A stretch of DNA of 64,000 bases from CAYSBE01 sp046309355 (GCA_046309355.1 JBKCPL010000023.1:24097-88096); one strand, 5' to 3'. Positions 53,288-63,739 are shown, numbered from the stretch's first letter. Made by a program: numbers and translations. The notes: a model not told the origin generated them from the sequence alone.

Positions 53288-54514
53288 ATGGATGATACCC
53301 TCAAAAGCGGCTTTTCCGATTTGGCCCGTCAGGCCTCGTTACAACCTAAAGAAGCGTTGCTTGAAAAACACAAATCGAATAAAGGATTAATCATAGGTGT
53401 ACCCAAAGAAACCACCCTTCAAGAACATCGTGTTGCGCTTACGCCCTCATCGGTCAATCATTTGGTAAACAACGGAAATGAGGTATGGCTGGAAACTGGT
53501 GCCGGTAAAGCCGCTAAATTTCCCGATAATGATTACAGTGAGGCCGGAGCTAAAATTTGTTACAGCACCGAAGAGGTTTTTAAAACGCAGGTTATAGTAA
53601 AAGTAGAGCCTCCAACCGAATCGGAAATCAGGCTACTGAACGGACAACAATTACTTATATCGGCTATACAGCTGGCAAATAAATCGGATAGCTACATACG
53701 CTCGCTGATGGAGAAAAAAATAACAGCTATCGCATTTGAATACCTGAAATCGGAAGATGGAATATATCCAATAGTTCGAAGCATCAGTGAAATAGCGGGT
53801 ACAACATCTATTGCGGTTGCTGCCGAACTGTTAAGTACCAATAATGGAGGCAAAGGTGAAATGCTGGGTGGTGTTACAGGCATACCCCCTACCGAAGTGG
53901 TTATTATAGGTGCCGACACCGTAGGCGAGTATGCGGCACGTGCAGCACTTGGCGTGGGTGCTACCGTAAAGGTTTTTGACAATTCTCATGAAAAATTGCG
54001 CAGGTTGCAAAATAATCTCGGAGTAAAGCTCTTTACATCGCTGTTGCACCCAAAAATTTTGAACAAAGCCCTGCTCAATGCCGATGTGGCTATAGGATGC
54101 CTATGGAATGAGGAAGGCCGAAGCCTTACAGTGGTTAGTGAAGAAACCGTTGCACGCATGAAACCTTTATCAGTTATTGTTGATAGTTGCATTGATCAGG
54201 GTGGCTGTTTTGAAACATCAGAACTAACAACGCATGCTCAGCCTACATTTATTAAACACGATGTAATACATTACTGCGTGCCGAATATTGCCTCGCGTGC
54301 CAGCCGTACGGCCAGCTATGCACTTAGCAATGTGTTGGCCCCGCTGCTGCTCGACTTAGCCGAAGCAGGTACTATACAAAATTATTTGTGGGAAAACCCG
54401 AATGCCCGAAACGGTGTGTACATTTATAAAGGCAACTTAACCAACAAGCACATCGGACGCAGGTTGAATATTTACAACAAAGATATTGACTTGCTTATTG
54501 CCGCTCACGCCTGA
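53288..54514 (+). CDS. Alanine dehydrogenase
   Basis: The 408-residue protein belongs to the alanine dehydrogenase/transhydrogenase alpha family: IGVPKETTLQEHRVALTPS, SLMEKKITAIAFEYLK and the NAD site VVIIGADTVGEYAARAALGVGA. It makes pyruvate and ammonia from alanine. An N-terminal extension of about 35 residues before IGVPKET is typical for Bacteroidota. It converges with the O-antigen ligase gene, overlapping it by ten bases. Confidence 0.88.
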   Translation: MDDTLKSGFSDLARQASLQPKEALLEKHKSNKGLIIGVPKETTLQEHRVALTPSSVNHLVNNGNEVWLETGAGKAAKFPDNDYSEAGAKICYSTEEVFKTQVIVKVEPPTESEIRLLNGQQLLISAIQLANKSDSYIRSLMEKKITAIAFEYLKSEDGIYPIVRSISEIAGTTSIAVAAELLSTNNGGKGEMLGGVTGIPPTEVVIIGADTVGEYAARAALGVGATVKVFDNSHEKLRRLQNNLGVKLFTSLLHPKILNKALLNADVAIGCLWNEEGRSLTVVSEETVARMKPLSVIVDSCIDQGGCFETSELTTHAQPTFIKHDVIHYCVPNIASRASRTASYALSNVLAPLLLDLAEAGTIQNYLWENPNARNGVYIYKGNLTNKHIGRRLNIYNKDIDLLIAAHA

Positions 54515-55980
54515 TTTTTGCTGTGGTTGTGGTATAAATCCAGCGCGGTAATCACAGCCATACCTCCCCACCACAATACAGCTATCTTATCCGATTCGAT
54601 GTAGTTATTCATTACTCCGTGTATAAGGTATGTTATAAGCCCTAGCATAACTGATAGCGCCATGTAGCGTACGTAAGCGGTGCGGCCGTCATAAAACAAA
54701 CGAAAGGCTGTTTGTAAAACCACATAAATCAATATCAGTAATGTAAGTAATCCCATAACACCCGATTCGGCAAGCGGCCCCAGGTATTCGCTGTGCGCAT
54801 TTCCTACATCTCCAAAATTTGTGCTGATAATTGTGGTATAATTTGACTGTTGAAACGGTGCATAACAAAACATATAAGTGCCCGGACCAAAACCGGTAAT
54901 TGGCCGTTCCTTAAACATTCCTATTGCACTCATCCATCTGTTTATCCGCTCTGCGTTCGAAGCATCCGACTTAACATTAGCAACTGACTTTAAATGCACA
55001 CTCAGGTCGCTTGATGATACATCCTGTGTTTTTGACAACACATAATAAACTTGATTCTGAAACACAACAAACAAGAGCAAGCCGGTGCCTACCAGCAAAA
55101 CAAGGGTGCGCAGACGCACACGCAACATGAGTGGCACCAGAATAAAAGCCAAACCCATTACACTAAGCCACGCTGCCCGTGTAAAGGAGAATACTAATCC
55201 GGCAGCAAATAAACCCAATACAAGCAATACCAAAATACGGCTGATGCCATGTGACAGAAAGCGATTGTAAAATACACATGAAATGACCAGAAACGGGATA
55301 AAAAACGCTATAGCCGCTGCATAGATACCGTGTGCTGCATAAAATGGCTGCATAAGCGTGTATGAAGTTTCACGGGTAAATCCGGCTGCACCATGTCTAA
55401 TTAACGCATAAATTATAACCAGACTTAACGAAGCAATATACAGCCATAAATACTTGGATATATTTTCACGTTTTATGAAAAGCATAACGGCCATGAAGTA
55501 AAACACTACAATGTACCAGAATCTAGAGAGCATGAATTTGAGCGATACAAAAGGCATATCGCTGGTAAATGCCGTAAACAGCATCCAGCCGAAATTAATA
55601 AGCAATGCAACCGTAATTGGATGCCTGAATACGTCCAAGTGATATTCAGACTTAATGAATATTTTGAATACAGACAAAAACATGATGAGGATAATGAACG
55701 GTTCGTCAGGCAGACTTATACCCAAACCATACCCTACATCATCGAAGTTGATTGAAAGTGGGATAAGAAAAGTTAGAAGTAGTAATGCCCTCTCCAGTTC
55801 AAAAAAAACCATTAAAAAAATAGCCACTAGCACAGGCAGATAGGATACCCAATAACTTCCGTTGATAATGGCATACGTATTTAAAAGTATGAATGACGTA
55901 CATACCAAAAGGTAAGGCAACAACCTGTTTTTAGGCATTTCCAGTTTACGTGAAGCCTGAAACATCAACCGGTTTAACAT
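54505..55980 (-). CDS. O-antigen ligase/polymerase-like membrane protein
   Basis: The 491-residue protein has about twelve membrane segments and the Wzy_C pattern: ITGFGPGTYMFCYAPF, then FGDVGNAHSEYLGPLAESGVMGL with the conserved HSEYL. It polymerises or ligates surface polysaccharide at the periplasmic face. The ATG at 55980 avoids overlap with the Wzz gene upstream, although the frame is open further. Confidence 0.85.
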   Translation of the reverse strand: MLNRLMFQASRKLEMPKNRLLPYLLVCTSFILLNTYAIINGSYWVSYLPVLVAIFLMVFFELERALLLLTFLIPLSINFDDVGYGLGISLPDEPFIILIMFLSVFKIFIKSEYHLDVFRHPITVALLINFGWMLFTAFTSDMPFVSLKFMLSRFWYIVVFYFMAVMLFIKRENISKYLWLYIASLSLVIIYALIRHGAAGFTRETSYTLMQPFYAAHGIYAAAIAFFIPFLVISCVFYNRFLSHGISRILVLLVLGLFAAGLVFSFTRAAWLSVMGLAFILVPLMLRVRLRTLVLLVGTGLLLFVVFQNQVYYVLSKTQDVSSSDLSVHLKSVANVKSDASNAERINRWMSAIGMFKERPITGFGPGTYMFCYAPFQQSNYTTIISTNFGDVGNAHSEYLGPLAESGVMGLLTLLILIYVVLQTAFRLFYDGRTAYVRYMALSVMLGLITYLIHGVMNNYIESDKIAVLWWGGMAVITALDLYHNHSKNQA

Positions 55981-55990
55981 AAACAACTGA

Positions 55991-56995
55991 TTACAGCATG
56001 CGTTTGATTTTATCAACCTGTTGCATAGCCAGCAGAAATACACATGCTGCAGCAAATGCTGACAGCACCGAAATCACCAGCATGATACTTCGCTTCGGAT
56101 ATACTTTATCATATGATGGACCGGCATAATTGATGATGAATAAATTGCTCAGGTCTGCCTCCACATCCAGTTTGGCTTGTTCGTATTTTGTACGCAGAAA
56201 GGTTATGTTTTCAGCTTCCTGCTGTATCATTTCATTCAGCAACAATACCTCGCCACCGTAGGTTGCCAGCTTTTGTTTTTCTTTTTCAGTAAATTGGTTG
56301 TTCTGCCCTTTGCCAAGCACTTCCGAAATTCCTTTGGCCTGATTGGCTAAATCGTATACACCTTCTGCACCGAGCTCTTTCATGCGTTGTTTAAGCGAGT
56401 CAATGAGATTAATCTTATCGGTATAGGCTCTTTCGATAATTGTTAAAGCTTGCTTGGCTACACGCCCCTGCATTTCTTTTTTCATGCCATCTACCATATA
56501 CATGATACCGTTGGCCAGTTCAGCTGCCTTTTCAGGATCGTGGTCGCGCACAATAATATCAATTGAATTGAAGTCGGTACGACTTACTTTTATCTTGTCG
56601 TTGTATTGCCTGGCCAGCGATTGGTAGGCACCTTTCGATTCGGGATTTAATCCGTAATGCTCCAACAAATTGTATTTTTTTATGATACGGCCCTTTAGTT
56701 CGTCAGAATTTAATAACTGCAAATATTGTTCGGTCACTTCAAGTTCGGCAAACTGGAGTGGATCTCGAACCTTGTCACGAATGGAATAAAACAAAGCAAC
56801 GGAAACCGAGTTGGTATTGCCGGGATAAAACGAAGCCTTCGATTCGTAAAGTGGTTTGATAAAAAAAGGCATTGTGAAGATAACTGCAGCAACCGCTGCT
56901 AATCCGCTAACTACAGCCAATGCTTTCCAGTTTCGGATAAAAAAGAGTACAATATCGGTTAAATCAAAATTATAGGCCGGCTGCTTTTTAGACAT
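55991..56995 (-). CDS. Wzz-type polysaccharide chain-length protein
   Basis: The 334-residue protein has a membrane segment near residue 20-50, a large coiled-coil periplasmic part with KASFYPGNTNSVSV and DFNSIDIIVRDHDPEKAAELANGIM, and a second membrane segment near the C-terminus (KRSIMLVISVLSAFAAACVF). This is the Wzz/BtuC-like chain-length regulator layout without a tyrosine kinase. It lies between the flippase and polymerase genes. Confidence 0.87.
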   Translation of the reverse strand: MSKKQPAYNFDLTDIVLFFIRNWKALAVVSGLAAVAAVIFTMPFFIKPLYESKASFYPGNTNSVSVALFYSIRDKVRDPLQFAELEVTEQYLQLLNSDELKGRIIKKYNLLEHYGLNPESKGAYQSLARQYNDKIKVSRTDFNSIDIIVRDHDPEKAAELANGIMYMVDGMKKEMQGRVAKQALTIIERAYTDKINLIDSLKQRMKELGAEGVYDLANQAKGISEVLGKGQNNQFTEKEKQKLATYGGEVLLLNEMIQQEAENITFLRTKYEQAKLDVEADLSNLFIINYAGPSYDKVYPKRSIMLVISVLSAFAAACVFLLAMQQVDKIKRML

Positions 56996-57032
56996 ATGCG
57001 TAAAGGTTTGCAGACAAAAATAGTGTTTACTT

Positions 57033-58475
57033 TCACATTTTAATTAAACCTCTTGCCTCGGCAACCAATGTTCTCAGGCTGTAAATATTCATGCTAGCCG
57101 TGAATACCACAGCCCAGACCAACAATACCGGCAGTGCCACAATCACCGGTACATCCATATATTTAAGTCCGAATGCTCCGGAAATACTTATCACTATGTG
57201 TGTACCGATGTAAACAAGTATTTTAGGTGTTAGGCTGTCGGGTATATGAATTTTACTGAATGTAAGCTTGCCAAAGCCTACCGTTGTTTGTGTGATTAAT
57301 GCGGCTATAGCTGCGCCCCAGGCACCCCACACGGGTATGCTGTAAACATTAACGATAATGTTAAATACTAACGCTGTAGCACAAATTTGAATAAGTGTGC
57401 GCAATTTGCCTTTGGCTGTAAGCAGCGAACCGAAAATATACATGGCCGTGTACGGAATAAACGACAAAATAAGTACTGAAAAAACATGTGAGGTGTACTC
57501 ATCCGTATCAGGTGAAACCAGTCTGAGTATATCCCAGCTGTAAGCTGAACAAACAGATGCTAATGCCGTAGCCGGAACCAAAAGTAAGACAACCAGCATG
57601 GTAATGACCGGCTGAACCGATTCATTTCGAGCAAACATGCGTGCAAACACAGGCAACAATACCGTTGATACAGCCCCAACCATCATCACAACTGCTTCCA
57701 GAAGCCTGCCCCCGCTCGCATATACACCATTTTGATAGTTGCCATCAGTGAGCATTTTTTTTATCAGCAACACATCGGTGCGCGAATAAAGCAGCATTAT
57801 AAAGGCCAGCAGAGCATACGGCAACGTCTTTTGCAGCAACTGTTTCAGCAATGCCGGATTAAACGTTAGTTTAGTGTGCTTCAGTCTGGGCTGAACAATA
57901 AACCACACTATCAGGCATACACCTGCATACCCGGCCGTTTGTATATAAATAAAATGCGGTATGCTTACAGAAAACCAATTAAACCAAAGCATAGCTACAC
58001 CCAGCGCTATCATCAGCAAACGGTCAACAGCCGATAATAAGGCATCTGTTTTGAAAAGCTGAAGTCCGCTTACCGAACTGCGCAGAAACGTGCTGAAGTG
58101 AGCAAGTATCTGATTTAAGGCCAATGCAGCGATTAGAAACAGGAACGACCAATCATATCCGAATACGATTGCCAGCACAAGTGTGGCTATCAAATAAAGC
58201 AATGACAGCAGAATTTTAAGTGGAACAAGTTCCGAAAATTGCTTGGTTACCGATTCGGGATTATTGGCAATGGTAGAACTGTTGTAGTTGTTTATTCCAA
58301 AGTCAAGTAGCATGGTTAATATGATTGAAATGCTGAACATGCCTGCATATTCACCATAGGCCTCATATCCCAGCGTGTTTTGCACACCCCGATCAATAAC
58401 CAATATCCATAGCGGTTTGATAAGAATATTGACTACAAAAACCAGCCCTATACTGCTAAGCACTTTTTTTTGCAT
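57033..58475 (-). CDS. Wzx-like polysaccharide flippase
   Basis: The 480-residue protein has about twelve membrane segments with the MATE/PST layout (SSIGLVFVVNILIKPLW, YSRTDVLLIKKML). It moves lipid-linked saccharide units across the inner membrane. The ATG at 58475 is preferred over the earlier GTG-like frame. It is divergent from the glycosyltransferase and completes a set with Wzz and Wzy. Confidence 0.87.
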   Translation of the reverse strand: MQKKVLSSIGLVFVVNILIKPLWILVIDRGVQNTLGYEAYGEYAGMFSISIILTMLLDFGINNYNSSTIANNPESVTKQFSELVPLKILLSLLYLIATLVLAIVFGYDWSFLFLIAALALNQILAHFSTFLRSSVSGLQLFKTDALLSAVDRLLMIALGVAMLWFNWFSVSIPHFIYIQTAGYAGVCLIVWFIVQPRLKHTKLTFNPALLKQLLQKTLPYALLAFIMLLYSRTDVLLIKKMLTDGNYQNGVYASGGRLLEAVVMMVGAVSTVLLPVFARMFARNESVQPVITMLVVLLLVPATALASVCSAYSWDILRLVSPDTDEYTSHVFSVLILSFIPYTAMYIFGSLLTAKGKLRTLIQICATALVFNIIVNVYSIPVWGAWGAAIAALITQTTVGFGKLTFSKIHIPDSLTPKILVYIGTHIVISISGAFGLKYMDVPVIVALPVLLVWAVVFTASMNIYSLRTLVAEARGLIKM

Positions 58476-58543
58476 GGAGCGCCTTATTATGACTTTATTT
58501 GTATGCAATAATACATACACCACTCTCATTCAACCTAAAAATT

Positions 58544-59674
58544 ATGCGTGTAGCTGTGAATACCCGTTTTTTACTGGCCGGCAAATTGGAAGGCATCGGG
58601 CGATTTACGCATGAAATACTAAGCAGGATGGTAAAGAATCATCCCGAAGTGGAGTTTCTTTTTATTTTCGATAGGGCCTATGACCCGGCTTTTATCTACG
58701 AACCTAACGTGAAACCGGTGGTCATTTCGCCACCTGCACGTCATCCGTTTTTGTATATCGCATGGTTTGAGTGGGCAGTGGCACGCATACTTAAAAAATA
58801 CAAACCCGATATATTTTTAAGCACGGATGGTTATTGTACGTTAACTACCGATATTCCAACTACACTGGTGATGCACGACATAGCATTTGAGCACATACCC
58901 GATGCTATGAATCGTATAGGTATGTGGTATCACAAAAAATATATGCCGCTGTTTGCCCGCAAGGCTACTCGTATTGCAGCTGTATCGGAATTTACTAAAT
59001 CTGATTTGCACCGTACGTATGGCATACCCACCTCTAAAATAGATGTGGTATACAACGCCCCTGCCAGACAGTTTATGCCACTGTCGCAGGAACAGGTGCA
59101 GCAACTGCGAGCCACTAAAACAAATGGGAAAGGCTACTTCATTTATGTGGGCGCAATGCATCCGCGAAAAAATATTGCAAACTTATTGCGTGCCTACAAC
59201 CGCTACCTTACTCTGACCCAAGATCCGCTTCCGTTAATTATAGTAGGACGAAAAGCATGGGACACTGACGAAATTGAACGTGCGTATAGCAGCATATCTC
59301 GAAAAGACATGATTCAATTTACAGGCCGCGTTAGCGATGACGAGCTGGCCGGATGGATAGGTGCGGCTCATTGTCTAGTTTATGTTCCATATTTCGAAGG
59401 ATTCGGATTACCTATCGTTGAAGCAATGGCATGTGGTGTACCGGTAATAACATCCGACTGCACATCAATGCCCGAAGTAGGCGGTAAGGCTGCATTGCTG
59501 GTAAATCCTGCTGACTACATATCCATTGCAGCTGCATTGCATAGTATGACTGAAAACGATGAACTATATAATGCACATAAACAGCTAACCCTGCAGCAAG
59601 CTGCCACATTTAATTGGGACAAATCAGCCCATGCACTTTGGGAATGCATACTAAAAAGTATTCATCACGAATAA
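58544..59674 (+). CDS. Family GT4 glycosyltransferase
   Basis: The 376-residue protein has a GT-B fold: N-terminal domain MRVAVNTRFLLAGKLEGIGR, the linker KYMPLFARKATRIAAVSEF and the C-terminal donor site with YFEGFGLPIVEAMACGVPVI, in which Glu contacts the nucleotide sugar. It probably adds a sugar to the polysaccharide built by the adjacent Wzx, Wzz and Wzy proteins. The ATG at 58544 is the family start. Confidence 0.92.
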   Translation: MRVAVNTRFLLAGKLEGIGRFTHEILSRMVKNHPEVEFLFIFDRAYDPAFIYEPNVKPVVISPPARHPFLYIAWFEWAVARILKKYKPDIFLSTDGYCTLTTDIPTTLVMHDIAFEHIPDAMNRIGMWYHKKYMPLFARKATRIAAVSEFTKSDLHRTYGIPTSKIDVVYNAPARQFMPLSQEQVQQLRATKTNGKGYFIYVGAMHPRKNIANLLRAYNRYLTLTQDPLPLIIVGRKAWDTDEIERAYSSISRKDMIQFTGRVSDDELAGWIGAAHCLVYVPYFEGFGLPIVEAMACGVPVITSDCTSMPEVGGKAALLVNPADYISIAAALHSMTENDELYNAHKQLTLQQAATFNWDKSAHALWECILKSIHHE

Positions 59675-59750
59675 ACCCTCAAACTGTGTTTTATACATAG
59701 CAGCGACATGGGTTTTCAGCTGCAGAAGTTGTCCATTCACATACACTCAC

Positions 59751-59780
59751 TTGCACCTTAGTTGTAATTGTTTACTTTAG
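59751..59780 (+). promoter_or_regulatory. Promoter for fhs
   Basis: TTG at 59751 is 19 bases before TACTTTAG at 59773-59780, near the Bacteroidota consensus; the ATG follows 23 bases later. Confidence 0.4.
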
Positions 59781-59803
59781 CATAAAACTTAACAGAACGT
59801 ACC

Positions 59804-61471
59804 ATGAAATCCGACATTCAAATCTCGCGCGAAGTTAAACTTCGACCCATTCAGGAAATAGGTAAACAACTCCACATCCCCGATGAAAAATTAATTCCGT
59901 ATGGCCATACCAAAGCCAAGATAGATTTGAGCGTACTGAATGCTCAACACATTGCAACGAGTAACTTAATACTGGTAACTGCTATTTCACCTACTAAAGC
60001 AGGTGTGGGTAAAACCGTAACTACAGTGAGTGCAAGTTTAGGATTGAATAAAATTGGCAAAAAATGTATTGCTGCTTTACGCGAGCCTTCTCTTGGTCCT
60101 GTTTTTGGAATGAAGGGCGGAGCGGCAGGTGGTGGTTATGCGCAGGTGTTGCCAATGGAAGACATCAACTTACATTTTACAGGAGATTTTCATGCCATTA
60201 CCACTGCTAACAATACCATTGCTGCGCTGTTAGACAACTATCAATACAACAACCTGAACAGCGATAAGGCACTGAAACAAATTACCTGGAAACGCGTGCT
60301 GGATGTGAACGACCGCTCACTTCGATTTGTGAATACCGGACTTGGTGGTCGCACAAACGGTATTCCTCAGGAAACAGGATTCGACATTACACCGGCCTCG
60401 GAAATTATGGCTGCCTTGTGCCTGGCCGAGAATCTTGAAGACCTTCAACACAGGATTGATACTATCATTTTGGGATATAAAATGGATAATTCGCCATTCA
60501 CGGTTAAAGACCTGGGGGTGTCGGGTGCCATTACCATTTTACTGAAAGATGCCATCATGCCTAATCTGGTTCAAACAACTGAAAATACACCTGCCATCAT
60601 TCATGGCGGACCATTCGCCAATATCGCACACGGATGTAACAGTGTGATTGCAACAAAAATAGCTTTAAGCTGTGCAGAGTATGTAGTGACCGAAGCCGGT
60701 TTTGGAAGCGACCTGGGTGCCGAAAAATTTCTGGATATTAAATGCCGTGTATCCGGCCTTCAGCCTAAAGCAACGGTGCTGGTGGCTACTACACAATCTG
60801 TAAAAATGCATGCCGGACTTGAAGGTGACGATACGAAAAAGCCCAATCGTGAAGCACTTGAACAAGGCATTGTTAATCTCGCACGACATATTGAAAATCT
60901 TCAAGGATTAGGACAAAGCGTAATTGTGTCGCTCAATAAATTTCACTTTGATGTGCAGGACGAAATAGACTGGCTTCGTACGTATTGTGAAAGCAAAGGT
61001 TGCGCGTTTGCCGTGAATGAAGCTTTTGCCAAAGGTGGTGAAGGTGCTGTAGAGTTGGCCAATAAAATTGTACATACGGTAGAAAACAATCCGTCAAAAC
61101 CGGTTCAGTTTACTTACGAACTTAATGACCCTACTGATAAGAAAATAGAATTGATTGCCACTAAGATATACCGGGCAGGCAAAGTAGAATTCAGCAGCAA
61201 ATGCAAACCTGTACTGAACCGTATCAAAAAATTAGGCCTCGATAACTTACCTGTGTGTATTGCAAAAACACAATACTCGTTTACTGATAATGCCGATGTA
61301 TACGGAGCACCTGAAAATCACACCTTGCATGTGCAGGATTTAGTTATTAATGCCGGAGCGGGTTTTATTGTAGCCGTATGTGGAGATATTATGCGTATGC
61401 CGGGCTTACCAAAAGAACCGGCAGCTAATGGCATGACATTTACAAACGGTGTTATTGAAGGATTAAGCTAG
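59804..61471 (+). CDS. fhs: Formate--tetrahydrofolate ligase
   Basis: Fhs makes 10-formyl-THF from formate, ATP and THF, feeding purine synthesis and initiator tRNA formylation by Fmt. The 555-residue protein has the P-loop ISPTKAGVGKTV, FTGDFHAITTANNT, DLGVSGAITILLKDAI and the EAGFGSDLGAEKF block. All family domains are present. It is followed after 22 bases by rnhB. Confidence 0.95.
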   Translation: MKSDIQISREVKLRPIQEIGKQLHIPDEKLIPYGHTKAKIDLSVLNAQHIATSNLILVTAISPTKAGVGKTVTTVSASLGLNKIGKKCIAALREPSLGPVFGMKGGAAGGGYAQVLPMEDINLHFTGDFHAITTANNTIAALLDNYQYNNLNSDKALKQITWKRVLDVNDRSLRFVNTGLGGRTNGIPQETGFDITPASEIMAALCLAENLEDLQHRIDTIILGYKMDNSPFTVKDLGVSGAITILLKDAIMPNLVQTTENTPAIIHGGPFANIAHGCNSVIATKIALSCAEYVVTEAGFGSDLGAEKFLDIKCRVSGLQPKATVLVATTQSVKMHAGLEGDDTKKPNREALEQGIVNLARHIENLQGLGQSVIVSLNKFHFDVQDEIDWLRTYCESKGCAFAVNEAFAKGGEGAVELANKIVHTVENNPSKPVQFTYELNDPTDKKIELIATKIYRAGKVEFSSKCKPVLNRIKKLGLDNLPVCIAKTQYSFTDNADVYGAPENHTLHVQDLVINAGAGFIVAVCGDIMRMPGLPKEPAANGMTFTNGVIEGLS

Positions 61472-61493
61472 AGTATCTCCTAACAAAATAGTT

Positions 61494-62093
61494 ATGGGCC
61501 TTAAACGATATTACAGCAAAGGACAGTTGGAAGCGGGCTGCGATGAAGCCGGTAGAGGCTGTCTGGCTGGTCCCGTTTTTGCTGCTGCTGTTATACTTGG
61601 CGATACGCAAATAAAAGGACTGGATGACTCTAAAAAATTATCTGAAAAAAAACGCCATGCATTGCGGTTAGAAATAGAAAAGCATGCACTGAGTTTTGGT
61701 GTTGCCATGTTATCCAATCATGACATTGATAAATTCAATATTCTTAAAGCTTCGTTTATGGCCATGCATGCCGCGCTCGATAAGCTGCACTTTGAACCTG
61801 AGCTTTTGCTGATCGATGGCAACCGATTTATTCCGTACAAAAAAATCAAACATGAGTGTGTGGTAAAGGGCGATGCGAAATACCAAAGCATTGCAGCTGC
61901 ATCCATCCTAGCAAAAACATACCGCGATGAATACATGATGAAAATTCACGAAGAGCACCCCCAGTACCTTTGGGATAAAAACATGGGCTACCCCACTGCT
62001 GCCCATCGCGATGCAATTAAAAAATATGGCGCTACATCCTATCACCGCATGAGCTTCACTTTACTCAACGATCAACTAGCCTTTGACTTTTGA
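61494..62093 (+). CDS. rnhB: Ribonuclease HII
   Basis: RNase HII cuts RNA embedded in DNA, including single ribonucleotides. The 199-residue protein has the active-site block AGCDEAGRGCLAGPV with Asp and Glu, LLIDGNRF, GDAKYQSIAAASI and KNMGYPTAAHRDAI. The TRIC gene begins one base after the stop. Confidence 0.96.
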   Translation: MGLKRYYSKGQLEAGCDEAGRGCLAGPVFAAAVILGDTQIKGLDDSKKLSEKKRHALRLEIEKHALSFGVAMLSNHDIDKFNILKASFMAMHAALDKLHFEPELLLIDGNRFIPYKKIKHECVVKGDAKYQSIAAASILAKTYRDEYMMKIHEEHPQYLWDKNMGYPTAAHRDAIKKYGATSYHRMSFTLLNDQLAFDF

Positions 62094-62094
62094 T

Positions 62095-62718
62095 ATGCTG
62101 GAAAAATTAACTTTTCAAAACATTGTTGAGTTGCTGGGTGTGTTCGCCTTTGCCATGTCGGGTGCATTCTCGGCCATGCAAAAACGGCTGGATGTGTTCG
62201 GTGTTTTAGTACTCACTTTCGTTACCGCCATTGGCGGTGGTACTGTTCGCGATGTCCTTATTGGAAGCATGCCCGTAGCATGGATTCAGGACCTTGAGTT
62301 GATCTATGTTATGTTCTTCGCATTTTTCATAAGCATTTTCTTCAGCAAGAAACTACAAAAAATGGAGCACGCTTTATTTTGGCTCGATACTGCCGGACTT
62401 GCGTTCTTTTGTATTGTGGCCATAGAAAAAGGCATACAATTTCACCTGCATCCCATCATCTGCATAGCACTTGGCACCATCACCGGAAGTTTTGGTGGCA
62501 TTATACGCGATGTACTGCTGAATGAAATACCCTATGTGTTTCGTAAAGATGTGTACGCCTCGGCATGCATTGCAGGAGGTATTCTATATTTTATATTGTT
62601 ACACGTAATCAATGATGCAAACCTGATTGGCATATTAGCAGGCATATTGATCATGCTGATTCGCATTGGCGCGAAATATTTTAAATGGAGCATGCCGGAT
62701 ATTTATCGTTTCAGGTAA
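62095..62718 (+). CDS. TRIC-family cation channel
   Basis: The 207-residue protein is a UPF0126/TRIC protein of seven membrane segments with two internal repeats: GGGTVRDVLIGSMPVAW and GGIIRDVLLNEIPYVF. TRIC channels conduct monovalent cations. The ATG at 62095 is preferred; the frame opens 12 bases earlier inside rnhB. It ends one base before the oxidoreductase gene on the other strand. Confidence 0.92.
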   Translation: MLEKLTFQNIVELLGVFAFAMSGAFSAMQKRLDVFGVLVLTFVTAIGGGTVRDVLIGSMPVAWIQDLELIYVMFFAFFISIFFSKKLQKMEHALFWLDTAGLAFFCIVAIEKGIQFHLHPIICIALGTITGSFGGIIRDVLLNEIPYVFRKDVYASACIAGGILYFILLHVINDANLIGILAGILIMLIRIGAKYFKWSMPDIYRFR

Positions 62719-63720
62719 TCACGATTTCACTCGCAACACAATTTTCCCAAATTGTTCTCCGAGTTCCATGCGTTGTGAAGCTGCATTGGCGTCTTCCAGC
62801 GCGAATACCGAATCGACAACGGGCACTATTTGTTTAGCTGCAACTAACTTCAACATATCGGCAAACTCCCCATCGTTGCCCATAGTACTGCCACAAATGG
62901 TAAGTTGTTTCCAAAATATTTTTGTAGGCACACCACTGTTAAACGCTCCTAATGTTGCACCGTAAAATGCAATACGTCCTGCGGGTTTACATATATCAAT
63001 TAACTTCTCAAACTGCTCACCACATGCACTGTCTACAATGGCATCAAAACCACCACTCATTTTTTGCAGGTCTTTGTGCCAGTTTTCGCTTTTATAATTT
63101 ACTCCGCCTTTGGCTCCCATAGCAATGGCTTTGGCAATTTTTTCGTCACTGCCTGATGTTACATAAACCTGGCACCCCAAGGCAACGGCAAATTGCATGC
63201 TATGCAAAGCTACGCCACCACCCACTCCGGTAATTAATACCGTATCTCCCGGTTTTGCCATAGCACGTGTTATCAACGCACGATAGCCGGTGAGTCCGGC
63301 CAATGGCAATGCTGCGGCTTGTTCAAAACTTAAGTGTTTAGGTTTTTCGTAAACCAATCGGGAGGCCACTTTTACATATTCAGCAAATGTTCCGTCTTGT
63401 GCCATACCCAAAATGATATAATTTTTAGTTTGTGTATGCGGATTATCGCCCCAATTGAGCGATGGATTAATGATTACTTCTTTTCCCAATAACGAATTAT
63501 CTGCATCCTCACCTACTGCTGATACTATGCCGCTTCCGTCACTACCTTGTATACTTGGAAATCGCAGCCCTGCGTATTGCCCTTTTTGTATCCAAATATC
63601 GCGGTGGTTAAATGCGGCTGCCTTTATTTGTATAACTACTTCATCCGGAGCAGGCTTAGGCATTTCAAGTTCAACACACTCAAAAGGTTGGTTAATTCCA
63701 TTTAATACTATGGCTTTCAT
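62719..63720 (-). CDS. Zinc-type alcohol dehydrogenase / quinone oxidoreductase
   Basis: The 333-residue protein is a medium-chain dehydrogenase with AAFNHRDIWIQKGQYAGLRFPSIQGSDGSGIV, the nucleotide loop GVGGGVALHSMQFAVALG and no structural zinc cluster of four Cys. Substrate unknown, probably a quinone or enal. The ATG at 63720 is the family start; the frame is open for 41 more codons that are not conserved. Confidence 0.88.
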   Translation of the reverse strand: MKAIVLNGINQPFECVELEMPKPAPDEVVIQIKAAAFNHRDIWIQKGQYAGLRFPSIQGSDGSGIVSAVGEDADNSLLGKEVIINPSLNWGDNPHTQTKNYIILGMAQDGTFAEYVKVASRLVYEKPKHLSFEQAAALPLAGLTGYRALITRAMAKPGDTVLITGVGGGVALHSMQFAVALGCQVYVTSGSDEKIAKAIAMGAKGGVNYKSENWHKDLQKMSGGFDAIVDSACGEQFEKLIDICKPAGRIAFYGATLGAFNSGVPTKIFWKQLTICGSTMGNDGEFADMLKLVAAKQIVPVVDSVFALEDANAASQRMELGEQFGKIVLRVKS

Positions 63721-63739
63721 GCAGGTCGTAGGTTTATTT

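Noticed and set aside
59675..59760. Hairpin with TTTTCAGCTGCAGAA between the glycosyltransferase gene and fhs
   Set aside because: The stem is short with no T-run, so I do not call it a terminator.
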